Assembly: GCF_030315975.1 (NCBI RefSeq)
Contig: NZ_JASXSZ010000001.1
Location: 496,001 to 560,000, forward strand
Direction: 5' to 3'
Source of the DNA: Microbacterium candidum
GTDB lineage: Bacteria > Actinomycetota > Actinomycetes > Actinomycetales > Microbacteriaceae
DNA length: 64,000 nucleotides
In this document: positions 1 to 7,922 of the stretch, piece after piece
Layout: every line of letters begins with the position of its first letter
How positions within the stretch are numbered: position 1 is the first letter of the stretch
Notes under the pieces: model-generated
The model's database searches: none
Seen by the model: the letters and a program-made list of their open reading frames with translations, nothing else
Told to the model about the DNA's origin: nothing
Made by a program: the position numbers and the translations under genes

Positions 1-810
1 GGCGAGTGTCGAGACGGGGAGCCACACGCCGAGGTCGTGGAACTCCGCGGCCCGTGACCGCAGCAGGTCGACCGGGCCGTCGGCGACGAGCCGGCCTGCG
101 GCGTCCAGCACGACGACCCGCGTCGCGAGGGCGACCGCGGCATCCAGGTTGTGCTCGACGAGGACGATGGCGCGGTCACCGGCCGCGATGACGTCGACGA
201 GGGTCGCATAGACCTCCTCGATCCCGACGGGGTCAAGGTTCGCGGTCGGCTCGTCGAGGACGAGGAGCGGCGCCCCCATCGCGAGGGCCGCCGCAATGGC
301 GAGCCGCTGGCGTCCCCCGCCGGAGAGGCGGTCGGGGTTCTCGTGCCGGCGTTCCCACAGTCCGACGCGGCGCAGGGCGTCTTCCATGCGGGCCAGCACG
401 TCCGACACCGGTGCGAGGAGATTCTCCGGCCCGAACGCGACCTCGTCGAGGAGCGTCCCGGTGACGAGCTGCGCATCCGGATCCTGGAACACCATCGCGA
501 CGTGCGTGCTGAGCTCGGCGACCGTGGAGTCCGCCGTGGACAGCCCTTCGATCTCGATCGAACCGTCGACGCGCGCAGGGATGTCGTGCGGGATGAGTCC
601 GTTGAGGGCGAGCGTCAGCGTCGACTTCCCCGACCCGCTCGGACCGAGCACCAGCACGACGTCCCCGGCGTGCACGTCGAACGAGACGTCGGCCGGGGTC
701 GCCGCATCCACCCCGCGTCGGCCGGATCCGCCCGCCGAGCGCGACGGGTCACCCGCATCCTCGTACGTGATCGCGAGTCCGCGCACGCGCGCCAGGACGG
801 TGGCCGCCAC
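1..810 (-). CDS. ECF-type ABC transporter ATP-binding protein (partial, cut by left window edge)
   Basis: Reading the minus strand from a GTG at 810 gives an open frame of 270 codons that runs off the window start, so the C-terminal part is missing. It contains a complete ABC ATPase domain: Walker A GPSGSGKST near residue 55, signature LSGGGRQRLAIA, Walker B LLVLDEPTANLD and a switch histidine in VEHNLD. The gene starts 3 nt after the stop of the membrane S-component gene, so the two are coupled. YkoD-type ATPases of the hydroxymethylpyrimidine/thiamine ECF family carry two ABC domains. Whether a second one follows cannot be seen. The ATPase call is firm; the substrate rests on the YkoE-like neighbour. 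Confidence 0.85.
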   Translation of the reverse strand, partial: MAATVLARVRGLAITYEDAGDPSRSAGGSGRRGVDAATPADVSFDVHAGDVVLVLGPSGSGKSTLTLALNGLIPHDIPARVDGSIEIEGLSTADSTVAELSTHVAMVFQDPDAQLVTGTLLDEVAFGPENLLAPVSDVLARMEDALRRVGLWERRHENPDRLSGGGRQRLAIAAALAMGAPLLVLDEPTANLDPVGIEEVYATLVDVIAAGDRAIVLVEHNLDAAVALATRVVVLDAAGRLVADGPVDLLRSRAAEFHDLGVWLPVSTLA

Positions 811-813
811 GGG

Positions 814-1365
814 TCAGCGACGGACCGTGCGGGCGACGCCGGCGGTGCGCAGGGCGTCGCCGATCTTCAGACCGATCCAGGTCCAGAGGACGGGCGCGAG
901 CAGGAGCACGACGTAGAGCGTGATCGTCGCCCACATGGGGAGTTCGGCGGCGTTGAGCGCGAAGCCCATGACGACCGCGAGGGCCGCCCCGACGATGATC
1001 GCGGAGATGAAGTAGCGCCACGACTGCCACGAGCGGTAGCGGGTGAGGGCGGCGACGCCCTCCTGCAGACCGCCGATGAGGAGGGCGGTGCCGAGGTAGC
1101 GTCCGATCCACTGCGGCGCGAACGCGCTGGCGATGAGCGCGGCGAACAGGTGAGAGAGGAGAGCGACCCACGGGAGGCGCAGCAGCGCCTGCGCGATCAC
1201 GCCGGGGATGACGTGGGAGCCGAGCACGAGGCCGTAGAGGATCGGCGCCGTCGCGAAGACGAACGGGCTCACGTATCCGGCGACGGCGGCGAGCAGACCC
1301 GTGGCGACGCCGATGGCCGCGCAGATCAGCAGAACGCGCGTCGAGAGGATGCGGGAGGGGGCCAC
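814..1365 (-). CDS. ECF transporter S component, YkoE-like (vitamin/thiamine-precursor uptake)
   Basis: This is a 183-aa integral membrane protein with about five hydrophobic segments (residues 8-30, 35-57, 62-85, 105-128, 135-160) and a basic C-terminus. Size, topology and position directly before an ECF ATPase match the substrate-binding S component of the YkoE family, which binds hydroxymethylpyrimidine or thiamine. Motif-level recognition is modest. The GTG start at 1365 lies exactly 6 nt after a TAGGCT box, so the transcript is probably leaderless. I see no TPP riboswitch; the gap to the upstream pirin gene is only 40 nt. Confidence 0.7.
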   Translation of the reverse strand: MAPSRILSTRVLLICAAIGVATGLLAAVAGYVSPFVFATAPILYGLVLGSHVIPGVIAQALLRLPWVALLSHLFAALIASAFAPQWIGRYLGTALLIGGLQEGVAALTRYRSWQSWRYFISAIIVGAALAVVMGFALNAAELPMWATITLYVVLLLAPVLWTWIGLKIGDALRTAGVARTVRR

Positions 1366-1371
1366 CGGTCC

Positions 1372-1377
1372 AGCCTA
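1372..1377 (-). promoter_or_regulatory. -10 box TAGGCT of a likely leaderless promoter (YkoE-like gene)
   Basis: TAGGCT on the minus strand is followed by 6 nt and then the GTG start codon, so transcription would begin at or next to the start codon. No Shine-Dalgarno sequence is present. The same geometry recurs before several other genes here. Confidence 0.5.
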
Positions 1378-1405
1378 TCGGGCGAAGTAAGGGGAGCCTA
1401 ACTCG

Positions 1406-2362
1406 TCAGATGCGTCGATGGCGTCGCGTGAGTCGCACCGCCGGCATCGGAGGAGCCGGGATGCGCTCGTCGCCGTGCCCGACGACGTGTCCGAACCGCG
1501 GCGAGTCGGCCTCCCACGCTTCGCGGGCCTCGACGATCTCGTCGTGCGTGCGGGCGACGAAGTTCCACCACATCACGATCTCGTCCTCGAAGGGCATCCC
1601 GCCGAGGAGGAAGATCGTGGCGTCCTCCTCCGCGGCGACCTCGACGGCGTCGCGATGGATGCCGAGGTACAGCAGATGATCCCGGCCGACATCCGTGCCC
1701 TCGACGGTCGCCGTGCCCGTCACCCCGACGATGCCGTACTCCCAGTCCCACGTGAGCGGCAGGGTGACGGTGGAGCCCGCGGGCAGGGAGATCTCGACGC
1801 CCGCGATCGGCGTGTAGGCGGAGGCGGGGGACGCCGCGCCCGCGAACTCGCCCATGACGACGGTGGCGCGTGCTCCGCCGCCCAGGTCGACGGCGGGCAG
1901 TTCGGTGTGCTGCTCGAACGCAGGGCCCTCATGCCGACGTGATTCGGGGAGCGCGACCCACAGCTGGAGCGCGTCGAGCGGGATCGGGTCCTCGCCTACG
2001 GAGTACTCGGAGTGTGCGATGCCCGCACCGCTCGTCATGAGGTTGAGCTGGCCTCGCCGGACGACGACGTCGCTGCCGACGGTGTCGCGATGGCGCACCT
2101 CGCCGATCAGCGGCCACGTCACCGTCTGCAGCCCGATGTGCGGATGCGGCTCCACGCGCATGCGGGTCGGCTGCGGTCCGAACCGGTCGAGGAAGCACCA
2201 CGCGCCGATCATCGGGAGGTCGCGCTGCGGCAGCGACCGGCGCACCTCCATCGCCCGGACGCCGCCCAGCGGCACCTCTCTGGCTTCCAGCAGGAGGGTC
2301 CGCGGGCCGTCGCATTCCGCGGCGGCCTCCGCTTCGAGAGGTCCGGCATCCAAGCGCGTCAT
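1406..2362 (-). CDS. pirin family protein
   Basis: This 318-aa protein belongs to the pirin family of the cupin superfamily, metal-binding proteins with roles in redox sensing or quercetin dioxygenase-like activity. The N-terminal cupin carries the metal ligands: HPHIGLQTVT near residue 73 (two His) and the downstream GAGIAHSE (His and Glu). The C-terminal cupin-like domain is present to about residue 280, and the length is normal for the family. The ATG at 2362 lies 6 nt behind a TAGCCT box, supporting a leaderless start. It runs in the same direction as the ECF genes, but those have their own promoter box, so a shared function is not implied. Confidence 0.9.
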   Translation of the reverse strand: MTRLDAGPLEAEAAAECDGPRTLLLEAREVPLGGVRAMEVRRSLPQRDLPMIGAWCFLDRFGPQPTRMRVEPHPHIGLQTVTWPLIGEVRHRDTVGSDVVVRRGQLNLMTSGAGIAHSEYSVGEDPIPLDALQLWVALPESRRHEGPAFEQHTELPAVDLGGGARATVVMGEFAGAASPASAYTPIAGVEISLPAGSTVTLPLTWDWEYGIVGVTGTATVEGTDVGRDHLLYLGIHRDAVEVAAEEDATIFLLGGMPFEDEIVMWWNFVARTHDEIVEAREAWEADSPRFGHVVGHGDERIPAPPMPAVRLTRRHRRI

Positions 2363-2368
2363 CCCGCC

Positions 2369-2374
2369 AGGCTA
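2369..2374 (-). promoter_or_regulatory. -10 box TAGCCT of a likely leaderless promoter (pirin gene)
   Basis: TAGCCT is followed by GGCGGG and then the ATG start codon of the pirin gene. No separate ribosome binding site is visible. Confidence 0.45.
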
Positions 2375-2466
2375 CGCCCGCGCATGGGCGGTCGGCCGAG
2401 ACTTCGCGAGGCGGCTCTGCAGGCGGGGACGGTGGCCTTGTCGCGTCGCATGGCCTGGGCAGGCGA

Positions 2467-2503
2467 CATAGACCCCTGGCGCTGGATTTATCGCGGGTCT
2501 ATG
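2467..2503. promoter_or_regulatory. 9-bp inverted repeat upstream of the SGNH hydrolase gene (candidate operator)
   Basis: CATAGACCC (2467-2475) and GGGTCTATG (2495-2503) form a perfect inverted repeat with a 19-nt spacer. The right arm overlaps TATGGT (2500-2505), a plausible -10 box for the SGNH hydrolase gene starting at 2582. This is the only clear structure in the 219-nt space between the divergent pirin and hydrolase genes. The operator role is inferred from position alone. Confidence 0.35.
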
Positions 2504-2581
2504 GTCGGGGGCATCCGGGCCGCTGGGGGCCCCGGCGCGATTCGTTGGGGAGAATCGCTACTTCACGGATTCGAGGGAATC

Positions 2582-3469
2582 ATGAGACGACGTGTTCTCG
2601 CCGTGATCGCGGCACTGGCTCTGGGTGTCACCACCCTCTTCGGCGCATCGAGCGCCGCCTTCGCCGATTCCCCGCCCGGAGGGGCCCTGTACGTCGCCGT
2701 CGGCGACTCGGAGGCCGCCGGCACCGGCAACCTCCCGTACGTCGACGCGAACTGCCTGCGGTCGGCGCGGGCGTATCCGGCGCTGCTCGCGAGCTCGCTC
2801 GGCACGCAGGTGGTCTCGGCGGCGTGCGCCGGCGCCACGGTCGCGCAGACGGAGGAGCAGGTCGGCGGGCTCGCTCAGGCCGGCGCGCTCGGGCCGAACA
2901 CCCAGCTGGTCACCGTGACCGCGGGCGTGAACGACACCGGGTGGCAGTCGGTGCTGATGGCCTGCAGCAATGCCGGGACACCCATCGGGTGCCAGGAGGC
3001 GTACGCGGCTGCTCTGGCCGCCGTCGCGGGGATTCCGCAGAGCATCGGGACCCTGGTCGGACAGATCCGCGCGGCAGCGCCGAATGCGCGCATCGTCGTG
3101 ACGGGATACCCGATGCTGTTCGGCGCGGTCACCTCGTCGTGCACGGTCGGCAACTTCCAGGGCACCACGGTGAAGTTCACGGCGGTGCAGGCCGGATTGG
3201 TCAACGCCGGCGTCGGCGGTGTGAACACCGCCGTCAATATGGGTGTGGGCGCCTACCAATCCGCGTTCACCGGCAGGTTCGGTCACCCCGATCCTGCCGT
3301 CTCGTACCAGGATGTCGCCGCCGGCTTCGCCGGTCACAGCCTGTGCGACACCGGATCCCGCTGGATCAGCGGGTTGGCCAACGGCACGGCGAGCAGCGAC
3401 CGCGGGTTCCACCCGAACGCCGCCGGCCAGCAGGCGTGGGCCGCGATCGTCGCGGCCTCCCTGCACTAG
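2582..3469 (+). CDS. secreted SGNH/GDSL-type hydrolase (lipase/esterase)
   Basis: The ATG at 2582 is preceded by GAGGGA and gives 295 aa starting with a Sec signal peptide: MRRR, a hydrophobic core, and likely cleavage after ASSAAFA near residue 29. SGNH blocks are visible: AVGDSEAAG (block I, nucleophile Ser), TAGVNDTGW (block III, oxyanion Asn) and GFHPNAAGQ (block V, catalytic His, with Asp three residues ahead). Several Cys pairs suggest disulfides in an exported enzyme. The fold resembles Streptomyces lipases and SGNH esterases; the substrate is unknown. Upstream ATG/GTG codons would spoil the signal peptide. Confidence 0.88.
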   Translation: MRRRVLAVIAALALGVTTLFGASSAAFADSPPGGALYVAVGDSEAAGTGNLPYVDANCLRSARAYPALLASSLGTQVVSAACAGATVAQTEEQVGGLAQAGALGPNTQLVTVTAGVNDTGWQSVLMACSNAGTPIGCQEAYAAALAAVAGIPQSIGTLVGQIRAAAPNARIVVTGYPMLFGAVTSSCTVGNFQGTTVKFTAVQAGLVNAGVGGVNTAVNMGVGAYQSAFTGRFGHPDPAVSYQDVAAGFAGHSLCDTGSRWISGLANGTASSDRGFHPNAAGQQAWAAIVAASLH

Positions 3470-3524
3470 ACGGCGGGGGCTGGATGTCGTCCCCGCGGCA
3501 TCCAGCCCCGCGCCTTTCGCCTGG

Positions 3525-3530
3525 CAGACT
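3525..3530 (+). promoter_or_regulatory. -10-like box CAGACT 6 nt before the helicase start
   Basis: CAGACT is followed by CGGACG and the GTG at 3537. It matches the spacing seen before other leaderless genes of the window, although the first base departs from TAnnnT. Confidence 0.3.
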
Positions 3531-3536
3531 CGGACG

Positions 3537-6158
3537 GTGACCCTCTCGCTTCTCGACGCCGTTCCGAAGGGCGCTTCGCCCGACGACGTCTATCTCGGCT
3601 TCGTGGAGTGGGCGGAGGGGCAGGGCTTCACGCTCTACCCGGCGCAGGACGAAGCCGTCATCGAGATCGTGTCCGGATCGCACGTGATCCTGTCCACCCC
3701 GACCGGCACCGGCAAGTCGCTCGTCGCGGTCGCGGCGCACGCCGCATCCCTCTCCCGCGGCGGTCGCACGTACTACACGGCGCCGATCAAGGCGCTGGTC
3801 AGCGAGAAGTTCTTCGCGCTGGTCGACATCTTCGGCGCCGAGAACGTCGGGATGGTGACGGGCGACTCATCGGTCAACGCGGACGCGCCGATCGTGTGCT
3901 GCACGGCCGAGATCCTCGCGAACCTCGCGCTCCGGCAGGGCGCGGCCGCCGACGTCGGCCAGGTCGTGATGGACGAGTTCCACTTCTACGGCGAGCCGGA
4001 CCGCGGGTGGGCCTGGCAGGTGCCGCTGCTGCTCCTGCCGCGCACCCAGTTCATCCTGATGTCGGCGACGCTCGGCGACGTCACGGCGATCGCCGATGAT
4101 CTCACGCGTCGCACGGGACTCCCCGTCGCCCGCATCACGGGCGTCGAGCGGCCCGTGCCGCTGCACTTCGAGTACGTCCGCACGCCGATCCACGAGACGG
4201 TCGAGGAGCTCCTGCACACGGCCCGCTCGCCCGTCTACATCGTGCACTTCTCGCAGGCCGCGGCGATGGAGCGTGCGCAGGCGCTGTCGTCGCTGCGGAT
4301 CATCAGCCGCGAGCAGCGCGACGAGATCGCCGAGGCGATCGGCGGCTTCCGCTTCACGACGGCCTTCGGCCGCACCCTCTCGCGCTACGTGCGGGCCGGC
4401 ATCGGCGTGCACCACGCCGGGATGCTGCCGCGCTACCGCCGGCTGGTCGAGACGCTCGCGCAGCGCGGCCTTCTCCGCGTCATCTGCGGCACCGACACCC
4501 TCGGCGTCGGCATCAACGTCCCCATCCGCACGGTGCTGCTCACCGCGCTCACGAAGTACGACGGACAGAGGATGCGGCAGCTCACCGCCCGCGAGTTCCA
4601 CCAGATCGCCGGACGCGCAGGGCGCGCCGGCTTCGACACCGCGGGGACCGTCGTCGTCATGGCGCCCGAGCACGAGATCGAGAACGCGGTCCAGATCGCC
4701 AAGGCCGCCGACGACCCGAAGAAGCTCAAGAAGATCATCCGGAAGAAGGCGCCGGAGGGCTTCGTGAACTGGACCGAGTCGTCGTACGACCGGCTCGTCG
4801 TCGCGGAGCCCGAGCCGCTCGTCCCGAGGATGCAGCTGACCGCCGCGATGCTCATCAACGTCATCGCCCGCGGCGGCGACGTGTTCGCGAACGTCCGCTC
4901 TCTGGTGTTCGACAACCACGAGCCGCGCGCCCGGCAGTACGAGCTCACCCGTCGCGCGCTCGCGATCTTCCGCACCCTCGTCGTCGCGCAGATCGTCGTC
5001 GTCGAGCGGGACACCTCCCCGGTCGTTGAGCGAGCGAAGCGAGACGAAACGCAGCAAGACGATCTCGAGACGTCACCGCGTTTCGTCTCGGTCGTTCCTC
5101 CCTCGCTCAGCGTCCCGCGGGAAGTCGCCGACATCCCCGTCATCCGGCTGACCGTCGATCTGCAGCCGAACTTCGCGCTCAACCAGCCGCTGTCGCCCTT
5201 CGCGCTCGCGGCCATCGAGCTGCTCGATCCGCTGGACGCCCCGGGCGCCGTCGGCACCGGCCACTACGCACTCGATGTCGTCAGCGTCATCGAGGCGACG
5301 CTCGACGACCCGCGACCGGTCCTCTCGCAGCAGGAGTTCCGGGCGCGCGGCGAAGCGGTCGCCGCGATGAAGCGCGACGGCCTCGACTACGACGAGCGCA
5401 TGGAGGCGCTCGAGGAGATCACCTACCCGAAGCCCCTCGAGGAGCTGCTCACCGAGGCGTACGGGGTCTTCGCGTCGAGTCAGCCGTGGATCCTCGACTT
5501 CGCGCTGCATCCCAAGTCCGTCGTCCGCGACATGTTCGAGCAGGCGCTGTCCTTCTCCGAGCTCATCTCGCTGTACCAGCTCGCGCGGAGCGAGGGCCTC
5601 GTGCTGCGGTACCTCAGCGATGCGTACCGGGCCATCCGGCAGACAGTGCCCGCGGATGCGCAGACTCCCGAGCTCCTCGATGTCATCGCGTGGCTCGGCG
5701 AGATGGTGCGGCAGGTCGACTCCAGCCTCGTCGACGAGTGGGAGTCCCTGATCAATCCCGCCCTCGACCCGGATGCCCCGGTGGTGCCGCCTGCGCCGCC
5801 GTCCGTGCTGACGAACCGCCGCGCGTTCACCGTGCTGGTGCGCAACGAGCTGTTCCGGCGCGTGCAGCTCGCGGCTCTGCAGCGTGACGACGACCTCGTC
5901 GAGCTGGACCCGGATGCCAGCTGGCCCGAGGCCCTCGACGCCTATTACGACGAGCACGACGAGATCCTCACCGGCGGCCCCGCGCGCTCCGCTGCGCTGG
6001 TCTCCATCGCCGAAGGACCCGACGAGTGGCGCGTCGAGCAGACCGTCGACGACCCCGCCGGCGACCATGACTGGCGCATCCGCGGCATCGTCGACCTCGC
6101 CGCATCCGAGGAGGCCGGCACCGCCGTCGTGCGCGTGACGGAGATGGTGCGGCTTTAA
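3537..6158 (+). CDS. DEAD/DEAH-box helicase, Ski2-like, with DUF3516-type C-terminus
   Basis: The GTG at 3537 gives 873 aa. Superfamily 2 motifs appear in order: Walker A STPTGTGKS (residue 53 on), motif II VMDEFHFYG (about 144, DEFH instead of DEAH), motif III LMSATLG (about 174), and motif VI QIAGRAGRAGFD (about 356). The C-terminal 340 residues match what I know of the DUF3516 extension in actinobacterial RNA/DNA helicases. Residues 496-524 are encoded by an in-frame palindromic repeat (5021-5108) and read as a low-complexity insert between conserved blocks. The more upstream open frame belongs to the preceding gene region and is not used. Confidence 0.88.
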   Translation: MTLSLLDAVPKGASPDDVYLGFVEWAEGQGFTLYPAQDEAVIEIVSGSHVILSTPTGTGKSLVAVAAHAASLSRGGRTYYTAPIKALVSEKFFALVDIFGAENVGMVTGDSSVNADAPIVCCTAEILANLALRQGAAADVGQVVMDEFHFYGEPDRGWAWQVPLLLLPRTQFILMSATLGDVTAIADDLTRRTGLPVARITGVERPVPLHFEYVRTPIHETVEELLHTARSPVYIVHFSQAAAMERAQALSSLRIISREQRDEIAEAIGGFRFTTAFGRTLSRYVRAGIGVHHAGMLPRYRRLVETLAQRGLLRVICGTDTLGVGINVPIRTVLLTALTKYDGQRMRQLTAREFHQIAGRAGRAGFDTAGTVVVMAPEHEIENAVQIAKAADDPKKLKKIIRKKAPEGFVNWTESSYDRLVVAEPEPLVPRMQLTAAMLINVIARGGDVFANVRSLVFDNHEPRARQYELTRRALAIFRTLVVAQIVVVERDTSPVVERAKRDETQQDDLETSPRFVSVVPPSLSVPREVADIPVIRLTVDLQPNFALNQPLSPFALAAIELLDPLDAPGAVGTGHYALDVVSVIEATLDDPRPVLSQQEFRARGEAVAAMKRDGLDYDERMEALEEITYPKPLEELLTEAYGVFASSQPWILDFALHPKSVVRDMFEQALSFSELISLYQLARSEGLVLRYLSDAYRAIRQTVPADAQTPELLDVIAWLGEMVRQVDSSLVDEWESLINPALDPDAPVVPPAPPSVLTNRRAFTVLVRNELFRRVQLAALQRDDDLVELDPDASWPEALDAYYDEHDEILTGGPARSAALVSIAEGPDEWRVEQTVDDPAGDHDWRIRGIVDLAASEEAGTAVVRVTEMVRL
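5021..5108. repeat. REP-like palindromic element translated inside the helicase gene
   Basis: The left arm (5028-5052) ends in CGAGACGAAACGC; the right arm begins GCGTTTCGTCTCG (5078-5090) and is followed by CCTCGCTC (5101-5108), which mirrors the outer GAGCGAG of the left arm. The repeat keeps the helicase reading frame open and encodes about 29 charged, unconserved-looking residues. Such CGAGACGAAACGC palindromes are commonly found between genes in Microbacterium-type genomes; here one lies inside a gene. Confidence 0.65.
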
Positions 6159-6217
6159 GCCCCGCCCGCGTGCCCGCGCGCCCGCCCGCGCGCTCTGCCG
6201 CCCGCTCCCCGAACAGC

Positions 6218-6294
6218 TCCGCCGCGGTTCAGGACATGCGGGATGCCATGTCGGATATGCCGTCCGCACCCCGCATGTCCTGAACGGTGGCGGA
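6218..6294. repeat. long intergenic inverted repeat (25-nt arms)
   Basis: Arms 6218-6242 and 6270-6294 are complementary with two mismatches (core TTCAGGACATGCGGG / CCCGCATGTCCTGAA) around a 27-nt loop. It lies between the helicase stop and the GH3 lipoprotein start. It may work as a terminator, but there is no T tract and similar long palindromes occur elsewhere in the window, so a dispersed palindrome is equally possible. Confidence 0.6.
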
Positions 6295-6341
6295 GGTCAG
6301 CCGCCGACGGCGACTGTAACCGCGCGTTCAGCCGGGCACGC

Positions 6342-6347
6342 GAGAAT
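6342..6347 (+). promoter_or_regulatory. -10-like box GAGAAT 6 nt before the GH3 lipoprotein start
   Basis: GAGAAT is followed by CGGAGC and the ATG at 6354, the leaderless geometry seen at other genes in the window. The first base departs from consensus. Confidence 0.3.
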
Positions 6348-6353
6348 CGGAGC

Positions 6354-7520
6354 ATGCGTGCCGGGGGGAGAACAGCGGCGGCGCTCGCGCTCGTCGTGGC
6401 GCTGGGCGCTGCAGCCGTCGCCTGCGCTCCCGAGAGGGGGCCGGCATCCTCTCCGACCGAGGCGCCGAGCGCGACCCCGACGGCGCCCCCGACTCCCGTC
6501 GACCCGATCGCCGCGCTCACCCTCGAGCAGCGCGTCGGGCAGCTCTTCATGGTCGGCACGAGTGTCCGTGGCGCAGACCCCGTGACGATCTCCGCGATCG
6601 TCGATCGCCACGCCGGCAGCATCTTCCTGCACGGGCGGTCGCAGGCGGGCGCGGCGGCGACCGCCGCGCTCGTGCGCTCGTTCACATCGCTCGTGGGCCC
6701 GGCGACGACAGCGGGCGTCCCCCTGTGGGTGGCGACGGACCAGGAGGGCGGCGAGGTGCAGGTCCTGCAGGGGCCCGGCTTCGACCGCATGCCGTCGGCG
6801 CTCTCGCAGAGCGCGCTCCCCGACCTCGAGAAGCAGGGGGAGACCTGGGGCTCCCAGCTCTCGCAGGTGGGAGTCAACATGGACCTCGCGCCCGTCGCCG
6901 ACATCGTGACGAGCCCGGGCGCCGCACGGGCGAATCCGCCGATCGGGGCGCTGAATCGCGAGTACGGCTTCGACCAGGCATCCGTCGCGGCGCACGCGGG
7001 TGCGTTCGCGGAGGGGATGCGGTCCGCCGGCGTCGTCCCCACGTTCAAGCACTTCCCGGGCCTCGGCCGGGTCGGCGGCAACACCGACTTCGATGCCGGG
7101 ATCGTCGACGACACCGTGACGGCGGACGCTCCGGATGTCGACGTCTATCGCCAGCTGACGAGCCACGGGGTCTCCGCCGTGATGCTCTCGACGGCCGTCT
7201 ACCAGCGGATCGACCCGAGCGTCCCCGCCGTCTTCTCGAAGGCGATCGTGACGGATCTGCTGCGCGGGAAGGTCGGGTTCGACGGCGTCGTCATGACCGA
7301 CGACGTGTCCGCGACCGCGCAGATGAAGGCATGGTCGCCCGCCGACCGGGCGATCCAGTCGATCCAGGCGGGTGTCGACGTCGTGCTCGTGTCCGCCGAC
7401 CCCCGCGTCTACGCGCCGATGTACGACGCGGTGCTCGCGAAGGCGAAGGCGGATCCCGTCTTCGCGAAGCAGGTGGATGACGCGGCCCGCCGCGTCGTGG
7501 AGGCCAAGGCCCGCAGCTGA
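6354..7520 (+). CDS. GH3-family N-acetylhexosaminidase-like lipoprotein
   Basis: The ATG at 6354 gives 388 aa with a lipoprotein signal peptide; the lipobox AVAC places the lipidated Cys near residue 23. A Pro/Thr-rich spacer leads into a single GH3 barrel. The segment KHFPGLGRVGGNTD corresponds to the NagZ motif KHFPG-H-G-x4-D-[ST]-H, but the general acid/base His of the Asp-His dyad is absent. The nucleophile Asp is in MTDDVSA. Family knowledge suggests cleavage of GlcNAc-containing glycans such as peptidoglycan at the outer membrane face. The missing dyad leaves the chemistry uncertain, though many actinobacterial relatives share it. Confidence 0.82.
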   Translation: MRAGGRTAAALALVVALGAAAVACAPERGPASSPTEAPSATPTAPPTPVDPIAALTLEQRVGQLFMVGTSVRGADPVTISAIVDRHAGSIFLHGRSQAGAAATAALVRSFTSLVGPATTAGVPLWVATDQEGGEVQVLQGPGFDRMPSALSQSALPDLEKQGETWGSQLSQVGVNMDLAPVADIVTSPGAARANPPIGALNREYGFDQASVAAHAGAFAEGMRSAGVVPTFKHFPGLGRVGGNTDFDAGIVDDTVTADAPDVDVYRQLTSHGVSAVMLSTAVYQRIDPSVPAVFSKAIVTDLLRGKVGFDGVVMTDDVSATAQMKAWSPADRAIQSIQAGVDVVLVSADPRVYAPMYDAVLAKAKADPVFAKQVDDAARRVVEAKARS

Positions 7521-7524
7521 CGGA

Positions 7525-7830
7525 TCAGACCCCGTCGGGCCAGTCGATGGTGAGGCCGGGGACGTCGTATTCGCGGAGGTACTTCACGACGACCGGGCAG
7601 CGCGGCACCACGGTCTCGCCGCGCTCGGCGACATCCGTCATCGCGCGCTCGACCACGATCCCGGCCAGGCCCCTCCCGCGGAAGGCGGGGTCGACGACGG
7701 TGTGCGGGAACACGAGACGTCCGTGGGCGTCGACGATGAACTCGGTGAAACCGGCGAGCACGCCGCCCACCGTCAGTTCGTACCGGTGCGTCTCGTCGTT
7801 GCGAACGACCTCGATGTCAGCAGCATCCAT
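7525..7830 (-). CDS. GNAT-like N-acetyltransferase, short COG2388/YjdJ type
   Basis: This is a 101-aa protein with the compact GNAT core of the COG2388 group: a beta-hairpin followed by the acetyl-CoA loop VDPAFRGRGLAGIVVE and the C-terminal CPVVVKYL strand. The substrate is unknown. The ATG at 7830 (MDAADIEV) is preferred over a TTG 12 nt upstream. The gene lies downstream of the symporter gene on the same strand but is separated from it by a strong terminator hairpin. Confidence 0.8.
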   Translation of the reverse strand: MDAADIEVVRNDETHRYELTVGGVLAGFTEFIVDAHGRLVFPHTVVDPAFRGRGLAGIVVERAMTDVAERGETVVPRCPVVVKYLREYDVPGLTIDWPDGV

Positions 7831-7873
7831 GCGACAACTCAACCATGCCGTCGACGGGCCGGGGCGAAAGAGC

Positions 7874-7907
7874 GGGGCGGCATCCGGTCAGAACCGGATG
7901 CCGCCCC
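7874..7907 (-). terminator. strong hairpin terminator after the symporter gene
   Basis: GGGGCGGCATCCGGT (7874-7888) pairs perfectly with ACCGGATGCCGCCCC (7893-7907) around a 4-nt loop. It lies 16 nt beyond the symporter stop on the minus strand. There is no long T run, which is usual in high-GC actinobacteria. Confidence 0.75.
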
Positions 7908-7922
7908 TGTCGCATGAGCGGA

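Noticed and set aside
151..1401. 416-codon plus-strand open frame over the ECF genes
   Set aside because: The minus strand encodes a complete ABC ATPase domain and a membrane protein here; the plus frame is a shadow.
1366..1405. TPP riboswitch upstream of the YkoE-like gene
   Set aside because: Only 40 nt separate it from the pirin gene and a -10 box sits 6 nt before the start, leaving no room for an aptamer.
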